Shown one piece after another: positions 36,201 to 45,200 of a DNA stretch of 64,000 nucleotides. Position numbers and translations under genes: made by a program. Source of the stretch: Pelobates cultripes (taxonomy: Eukaryota > Chordata > Amphibia > Anura > Pelobatidae). Numbering within the stretch: the stretch's first letter is position 1; every line of letters begins with the position of its first letter. Below the pieces are notes generated by a model. The model was not told the DNA's origin, searched no databases, and saw only the letters and a list, made by a program, of their open reading frames with translations. Location of the stretch: positions 324,208,512 to 324,272,511 of the forward strand of contig OW240913.1 of the NCBI GenBank assembly GCA_933207985.1, written 5' to 3'.

Positions 36201-39200
36201 AAATGATTCACAGTGCTTACTACAAAATACAGAAATAAATGACATACAGATAACAAATTGCAAAACAGTACATAAAATAAAATAGGAGAAAACACAAGAA
36301 ATGCCTTACATGTAGTTACCCCATATAGAATTCTTGTGGGAGTCTTAGATGGTAAAGGTCTCCTAGAAGTTGCTGACAAAAGAAAAATGAATAACTGACT
36401 CTGGATAGTCCAACACCCTCATTAATATATCTAAACTAGTTGTTGCTTAGTGGGCAGACTCCTGGGGGAGGGAGGGGGGCCAGAGGGGGTTGGTCTGGTA
36501 GTTTATTGCCCACTCTATGCAGTTCCTTGTGTCCAGCTCTGGTGATGGCTATCTAGATGTTTTATGGTTTAAGTCTGGTGCTAGATCAAAAACCACAATA
36601 AACGTCATCCCAAGGTTTACAAAAAAACAACAACTCTTAACATATCTCAACACACATCAAACACCAACTCATGCTTTTGGCGTAACACTTTCCCTCGCAC
36701 AGTTCTTTTATACCCTCTGTACAAAGTAATCATTGCATAATTTCCAAAAGGTGTTCTGTTTTTGCCGGGCAGTACTTCCTGCTTCTTTGGACGACATGAC
36801 GTCATCACGTGCCTGACGTCATCACGTACGCCACGTGCCTTCCATCTTGCATTCCAGAACCCGGAAGTGAATGACAATCGTTCAGTTTTACTGTTTCAAA
36901 TACTCCAGAGAGTATATAAGTGGACAAAAAGAAAGGGGAGCAATTAAGAACACTCTGGATGGCACCACATCAATGTATTTCAACAAGAATTATAATATAT
37001 AAATATATTTACTAAGAGAAATGTATATCTCTTGCCAATTTACTTCTCTTTAAATATCAAACATTGCATGTAAAAGATACATGTCGTCCAAAGAAGCAGG
37101 AAGTACTGCCCGGCGAAAACAGAACACCTTTTGGAAATTATTACTTTGTACAGGGGGTATAAAAGAACTGTGGGAGGGAAAGGTTTTTATATTCTTATTG
37201 TTACTGATACACTGAGTCCCTGAGGAAGTCCAGATTTAGGATGAAACGCGTAGGACGTCCAGTGGTGACATTTGTTTTATACTTATATGTAAGTTATAAA
37301 ATTTATTTTTGTACTACATTCTGGAAGTGTACTACATTTTTTGTATATTTCTCTTTTTGAGTTATATATTCCAATCCACTGATGGGAGTGTGAAGAGGAG
37401 AAAACACAGTGATTACTGGAGAAAGGATTATATTTAAAGCTGTTTTCCATCCTAAACTTTGTGAGTGGCCAATTGTAAATTTAATAGTGTTACTCACTCC
37501 CACACAGTTAAACGCTATGTTTTTCCATTCTATCTGTATTTAGCAGATCATCCCCTATTCTATTTTGTATATATTGGCTGGAGACAGGAGGAAGTCTTCG
37601 GGGATTTATCTGGATACTTCACCTATTACAGGGAAGTTCCGGTTTGTTTTTTGTTACACACTTTTCTCACTGGGTTTATGTTCACATATTTTTGTTTGTG
37701 TACCCATTAAAGGACAGTTAATTTTGTACCCTTCTTCTTGACTTCGGCTGATGTTTGGGGATTCGTGTGTTTCACTAAGGGAATCATCTTCTGAAGCTGT
37801 GGGAATTACTATTGGATTCGTCTACCCTATCTACCGAACAAGGAGCTATAATCACTGAGGCTCTGGCAGTTCGGGAGGAAACTATAGAATATGGTTTAAA
37901 TATACTTGGTTTCCTTACACTCTGTTTGGTTGGCTTAGTAGCCAACAGCTACCCCCCACCCCGCGTCCAATCACAACATATAGCCACACATTATGGGCTC
38001 GACACGTCTCGAAAGTATGGAGGTGTAAAACCATTAGATTAGCAGATCCACACACCTAAGGCCAGTCAGCGACCACACTAGCCACATAAGGGACGTCATA
38101 GACCAAGCCTGCTCCAACTAGACTACACCTACCTCCCCACTAACCGAAGCACACGGCCCCAACTAGCTAGCCATGCCACGAATCAGCAAACTCCGTGTTG
38201 GCAGGCACATCTCCGAGTCCGGCTCTCCCGGTCACCACGGACACACATCTCACCACAAACCATAGGCTGGCTACTTTAGAAATGCAGACACGTACCTTAC
38301 CCCTTTACATTTATGAAACACTTAGCTCACAGATGCCATCACTGCTGCGAACTGTGCTTTGCTTTAGTCTTCCACTATGTTTTACGTACAGTTAGCCCAT
38401 GTACATTATGACTCCCACTCTCCAATGAGCCTCAGAAGCCTAGAATTGCACACCCAAAAAGTTTAGCATGCCGTAGCTACAAGATCCACTGCCGTTTGCA
38501 TAATCTTGCTACCTTTTTGCTTATATATAAAATCTGTGCTACTACGTCGACTGCCACTTTGCTGTAATGTATGTTTTTACTGATCTTGCCTCTGTTGTTG
38601 TGGCAGTGCGGGAATATCTGTTTATATTGAGCACAACAAAAAAAAAGAATAAAAAAAAAAGGTTTAATACTGAATGGAAGGATGGCACCAGTGGACTTCA
38701 AACACTATAACTACTTCACTGAGATGAAGTGGTTTACACTGTCCCTTTAAGATCTATATTGCTACAGAATCCATTACCCAATTTGAATCCCACGATGAGT
38801 GGCTTCCTTTAACCATCGGACCCCTAGACACTGTAAAATGTGAATCTGGAAGATTATTTTTCTTCCTAGTAACTCCAGAGGGTCGATAACTATGTCTTCT
38901 TCACCAAAAGGCCTACAGTGCAAGAAACAACATTATGTGACATTCAGTTTAACATATACCAACTTTAAAAGAATACGCTTGTGAAAAATATATAAGATAT
39001 GGTGATGCTTCAAATGCTTATTAAACATCTGCTACATAATTTTTCTATGATACTAGCTAGCTCTTTGTCATGGCCCCTGTGCCCTTTGGATACCGCTGTG
39101 TTAGTACTGACACCGTGCGTCATTCTGGCCTGCTTTTCACTTTACTCAATTATTATACACCCAGATGCTCACGTCATATTTTGACGCTACATCAATATGT

Positions 39201-42200
39201 TGAACCAATTAAAAACTATTAGCATAAATTGTAAATATATAAATATAAATAAATATTTTTATATACTGCTATATTTAATGTAAATATATGTTACTTAACA
39301 CTCCACAAGTCTCAATGTGTAATACTAATAGTCATTTACATCCATATAACAGTGTTAGCAGTGTGATTGATGATTCTGCTGTGTAATTCTCCTGTCACTG
39401 AGCCCTGTATGCTCCGGCCTAAGCACCAACAACTCTTGAGTAATTCCTATTTTTTTGGTCTGTTGTGGTTATGGGAACTGATTTCAAAATAGTAGGGTCT
39501 GGCTGGCAAATTTTAATCTTAAAGACAAACACAGCTAAATGGTAATAAATGCCATGCAAAGGAGGGAACGCTCTTTAGTATCACTTATACATTACACTAC
39601 ACATTTCTCTACACTTGCAAACTGCATACAGTCTATGCATATGGTGTAGAAGTTTCCAATTCAAACAGTGACCACAACATGGGCAAGTCAGTGATTGTCA
39701 GTGCCGGGAAATCCCTTGATTTGTATCAAACCACTAATTTTTTTTTTCTTTACATTAAACCATGGGTCAGAGTTAGGGGACTCTAGGCAACCTAAAACTA
39801 CTTGGAGCTAAAGAGGATAGGTTGCTTGTAGTGCCCCTCAAATATTGAATTTTACCATGATACATTTTACCTAGACCGGTGATTCCCAAACCAGTCCTCA
39901 TGGCCCACCAACAATTCAGGATTTATGTATTTCCTTTTTTTATTCCAATGAAGATGCTGACAAAACCTGGACTGTTGATGGGTAATGAGGACTGCTTTGG
40001 GAACCACTGACATAGACAATACAATAGCAATAGAATAACTTGTTCTCACAACAGAATATTTTTTCAGCTGCATAAATCCAGACAGAAAGGTCAAATAACT
40101 GTACCTTCCACTACTGGAGCAGGGTGTAACATTGATAACTAGGATAGCTTCCTCCACCCCTTCACAACTGAGAAGCTCGGTTTGTTCCTCCAGTTTCATA
40201 CAATAAGCAAGAGACTGAAGCCATATGTGGGCAGACCCAAGGTGAATAATCTCCACGGGGTCCCAGAATGGATCACTTTCACGGTCTATATTTTGAGATG
40301 TTTCCCCATCTAAAAATCGTTGATACAATTCCTCCATTAGAAATTTTCTGTTAATGAACTTGGACTTTGACCATATCCACACCTACATGGAAAGATAACA
40401 CTGAAAGTGAATTACAATTTATTTCAAAACATTGCTGTCCAATTATAGGTAAAGCTTGTACAGGATCTTCTGGTATTAGTCAAAAGTCCTGGTGCTACAA
40501 CTGCTCCTGTTTTGAGGTCATCGTAGTGCAGGCATAGGCAACCTTCAGCACTCCAGATGTTTTGGACTACACTTTCCATGATGCTTTGCCAGCATTATGG
40601 GTGTAAGAACATTATGAGGGATGTAGTACACAACATCTGGAGTGCCAAAGGTTGCCTATCCCTGTCCTAGTGGATCATCTCAGGTCAATCCAATGTTTCC
40701 CATAGAGAAGGATTTGCGCCATACTGGGTCTGTGCGGTATCACAGCAGTCAGCAAACTGGGATACTTATCATAGAGAAGCATTGAATCCATGAGAAGCAT
40801 TCAATGCATTTAGCAGCATCATGCAGTGCACACTTCAAATTATTTAAAGATAGTCTCTCTAGTCTAGTCTCGGCTCACAATGACTGCAAAAATTAATCCC
40901 AGGGGCATAGCTAGAGCATTTGGCACCCAGGACGGAGCCTGTATTGGGCACCCCTCCTTCCCCCAACTTTAAAATGTAAAAAACACTTGCATTTTAAAAA
41001 AAATGTTTTCAAGAATATTTATTGCATAAATGTTGTGTTAGAATGAGTACCCTCAAGGCCCCGTTAGAGACTACAATGAAGTCTAAAGGGCCCTCTTACA
41101 CTCTGGCCCCATTCACAATATAGTGATATAGGTCTCTGATATCCAACCCAAGTTGCCTCTTCTCACGTTAATTACTGTTGCTGGCTGATGTGGCTGGCAG
41201 TGACTGGCAGGCCTCTTACCTCCCCCAGCCCATTTGAGTATATCTTTCTCCCCTGTGTGTGTCTCTTTCCCCCAGCCATTATGTGTTTCTGTTTGTTCCC
41301 CCAGCATTTGTGTTTTCCTCTTTGTCCCCTCTCTGTGAGTCCCTTTGTCCCCTAGCCCTTCTGTGTGTGTCTGTTCGTCCTCCAGCCCTTCTGTGTGTGT
41401 CTGTTTTCCCCCCAAACCCTTCACTTTGTGCCACTCAGTGTGTCTCTTTGTGCTCCTCCATGTGTCTCATTCCCCCAAGCCCCTCCATGTGTTTCATTCA
41501 CCCCCATGTGTCTCATTCAACCCACAGACTCTCCATGTTTCTCATTCACCCCTTCATGTGTCTTATTACCCCCCAGCCCCACCATATGTCTCATTCACTC
41601 CTCCATGTGTCTCATTAGGCCCCCAGCCTCTCCATGTGTCCTATCCCTCCAACCCCCTCCATTTTTCTCATTCTCCTCAGCAGCTCCATGTGTCTCATTC
41701 ATCCCCTCCCCAGCCTCTCCATTCCCGTCCCCCAAGCCTCTCTATGTGTCCCATTCCTCCACCACAGGCTTTTCATGTGTCCCATTTCCCTCCTCCCCAG
41801 CCACTCCATATGCTACATTCCCTCCCAGCCTCTCCATGTATCGCATTTCCCCCTTCCTAGTCCCCAGCCTCTTCTGTACCTCAGGGCATAGCCGCATTAG
41901 AGGAGCTCCTGTTCACTGTACCTGGTCTCACAGGAAGCAGTTCTGTGCTCTCTTAGAGCACGTCCTGTCAGACCAGGTACAGGAACAGAAGCTCCTCTAC
42001 CTTGGTCTGCCTGCTCGCCATGCTACATTCTGTGTATAGGCAGCACTGGATATTTCTGTTGGCCATTCCAGCTGACACATCATCAGTGCAGTTTGTAGCC
42101 TTGCACTGATTACACATAAATCAAGCCCTACTAATAAGACCTAATACCACCTACGAATCACAGTATCAGAAATTAACAACTTTAGTCTCATGGATCTGGT

Positions 42201-45200
42201 CAGTATAATATCTCAAGCATACCTCATAAGTAATTTTATTAATCACTTTCACCATAATTTCTTTCTGAAGGTCATAGCCCCTGGAATCAGTCAATGCCAA
42301 ATTTTTCACTTTCAATTCAAATTTCAGATTCTATGCAAAAAAATAAAATTATAAATAACACACACACATATACATTTATTTGTGTTATAAGCTTTATATA
42401 AGAAACCATGCGAAAATTGAGTAAAAATTTATTGAAGACCAAAATACTTTGCTGGGGCAATCATACTTATCTACTGCAGTATAGCAAATTTTCAATCAAA
42501 CATTTATGTTTTTTTTATTTTAATCATAATGTAGACTTTATGAGAACAGATGATAACTCAATAGGTTTGCCTTTTAGTTAGATTGTGATCAAATCTCAAA
42601 CATATTTTAGCTCACTTATGCCATTATAAAGGAACCAATGCCTTATCAAACTAATCTCGCTCACACAGGAAGCTCAGTACTAATATACCAGAAGAGTCCT
42701 CTCTGGAGAGATATATGAACATGATTTATTTTCTAACAAACAATTGAATTCTGGGGAGTCAAAAACCTTGTAGAACACTCCACAGAACAATAATGCCTGC
42801 TGCTATCAACATAGAAAATCATCCATCTTATTTCATTGAGTTTACTGTATATTGAAAGTGGAATTGCACTATAATTTGATCATCGTGTTTCACAAAAATA
42901 CACAAGAGTTAAAAACACTTCTAGAGTAGTTTTCTATCATTCTGTTAAATTCCCATTAAGTAAATACTAGTATTTGTGCTGAAACAATGAGGTTATATGA
43001 GAGACTGCAACTATTGACTGGGTAGAACATATAAGTTCACTCATCGGCCCTAACGTGTAAATGGTTGGTGACCACTCTGCATTTAAATCAGTTCTGTCAT
43101 TGTCATAGTTTTATTAGTTTTCCTCACTGTTTGCTGACACTGCCGCTAAGACTATTATAAAGTGGCCAGGTATGTTAATTTTTAACACTTATTAAAAAAT
43201 AAGAAATGTTATTTGTTTATACTAAATATATATTTTTTTCGTTATAATTTACATGCTAGACCAGTGGTAGGTACTAGAGAACACTTTGGCGCTAGAGATG
43301 TTGTAGAATACATCTCCCTTGATGCTTTGCCAGCATTATGGTTATAGCAGTATAATGGAAAATGTTGTCCACAACATCTGGAGTGCCAAAGGTTGCCTAC
43401 CCCCCCGCTATAGACCTTACAAAGTATTAACCAATATAGTCATAAATATAGTCTTACGATACACTATAGATTACCTTTTTAAATTCATCACTCATCTGAT
43501 TGGCTTCAGCGACCAGTGGCATCAGTTTTATGTAGTCATGGAAGACAGCAAGTACACTTGGGTCTTGCTTTCCATTTTTATTATGTGAAGCTCCTACGGT
43601 GGCAAAAAAGAACAAATTTAAATCCCAACAAACAAAGAAATATATACTGTTACAGACCGCCTGGTCACCATGCGCAAGTACATGACTCCCAGCCACCACC
43701 TTCCCCTAAAGGAACTATATTCATAGGACTGAACCCTCTCCCCACTGTGCTTCCATGCTAGGAGAGCCTAACCAGATACACTGAGAACCCCCGGGACCAT
43801 CGAGAGGCACTCATAATAACAGCATGCTCGACTGGGAGCTGCCCAAAAATCTCCTGGAACTGCAGATTTGATCGCAGGATCACCACGGTCTGGTCAAACT
43901 TTATTCATGTGGCTCTCAACACCAGTACCATCAAACATAACGCTAATTAGAGGGGTAATTGAGGAGGTAGCCAGGCATCCAAAGACACCTGGGATTTGAG
44001 GGAGCTCCATGTACCGAGTTCGCAAACAGTAATCAGTTGTGACCGGGATTTTCCACCCAGCACTCTGGAATTCTGCGCAAGATTGGAGGATGCTTGTGGC
44101 CAGTCAGAATTCTTCTTGGGATTATTCAGGCCAGACAGCTCAAATCTGTGCACTTTTGGCACTGAGTACACTGCTAGGGAATAGCTTTCCAGGAGTGACA
44201 CATGGCAGGGGAAAGTATTGTTTTAGGGGAAATTATTAAACGCCCAGGTGTCTGATCATTAATAAAGTTATCTTGTTATGTCCCAGACACCAGGGTGTCA
44301 GGATTGCCAAATATGCTGCACGATGCTTTGTTCTTTTGATGATTCCCTGCTGGGGACCTCTGTATAAAAAGTGACTGTTGCTCGATGATACTCCGGCTGT
44401 CTAGGAGAGAACCGCCACATATACCATATGTACACATATATACAAGAATCCCATATAAATTTAAAAACCACCTGCTTTATATGTTTTAAATGTTTTCTAT
44501 ATTTGATATATTCCATTTATGTTCAGAGTATGTTTTCATTTATTTTCATTTAAGCAGCTATTTCCTGATTACGAAGAAATAATTTCAGATGGCCTGGAGC
44601 ACACTACTCTTTTGTTATTTATTTAAATTAATATTTTAGGTGCGGGGCTGCTCTGAGAAATGGTACTTAACACTTCTAAAGATGTAGTTTAGAACAAGAA
44701 AAATGTATCCTATTTACACAGAATGATTTTTAAACAAATGTATGACTGAAATATGTGAAGAGTGTGCCACAAAAAGTGCAAATTGCAATAGAAATGGGCA
44801 CTTTTATAAATAAACCTTGTTATGCCACCTTGGCCTTCATGCAGACAGCAAGTCCTGTTACTTTCTGATTTGGTTAGCTCTGTGGAGCTAAACTAAAGAG
44901 GCAACAATTGCCAGAGCACCTGCCTTACAAAGAATTCTCATTGAGTTGTATTGCTGCAAGATTTGTAAGTGGCTTCTTGATATAACAGCAATGAAAAAAT
45001 GCTTAATTAAATGCAGGCATGTTTTTATTGGGCTATATCTACTAAACATTGAATTTTTTTTTTGTATTTGGGCAGTGGAGTATCTCTTTAAACACACTTT
45101 ATTGTGAGTTTTATTGATGTACCATACAGTGTGTTATACACCAACAATAAGGAGCTCTTAGAAAAGTGGAACATCATGATAGAAAAGAGGGACAGAGGGG

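Larger units (their letters stand above)
35461..37696. mobile_element. Penelope-like fold-back element with 16-bp TSD
   Basis: The left arm (35461-35842 continuing at 36688-36790) and right arm (about 37081-37559) are inverted copies of about 480 bp. The outer ends are AATAGGGGATGATCTGC and its reverse complement. A 137-bp unique tail follows the right arm. The whole is flanked by the exact 16-bp direct repeat TGTGTACCCATTAAAG at 35445-35460 and 37697-37712. Each arm carries a hammerhead-ribozyme core with the GAAACGCGTAGGA signature, a feature known from Penelope-like retroelement terminal repeats. No reverse transcriptase or GIY-YIG endonuclease is present. Confidence 0.7.
34600..37900. repeat. 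LTR-like repeat, interrupted by the fold-back element
   Basis: Positions 34680-35460 and 37713-37900 are related to 47900-49100 (shared phrases such as GGAACTGTTTTGGGCATA/GGAACTATTTTGGGTATA, and GAGCTATAATCACTG/GGGCTATAATCACTG). A CATTAAAG polyA-like site is the target of the fold-back insertion. TG/CA ends and a target duplication were not resolved, so LTR is the likely but unproven class. Confidence 0.45.
32997..38755. mobile_element. TTAA MITE halves split by L1 and other insertions
   Basis: A TTAAAGGGACATGGC end at 32997 and an AGATGAAGTGGTTTACACTG/TCCCTTTAA end at 38720-38755 look like the two ends of one MITE of the family at 14307. The DNA between is L1, LTR-like and fold-back sequence. 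The pairing of these two ends is inferred. Confidence 0.4.

Noticed and set aside
41259..42039. Overlapping plus-strand frames up to 224 codons
   Set aside because: They cover a pyrimidine-rich minisatellite with all three frames open; repeat artefact in a KIF28 intron.
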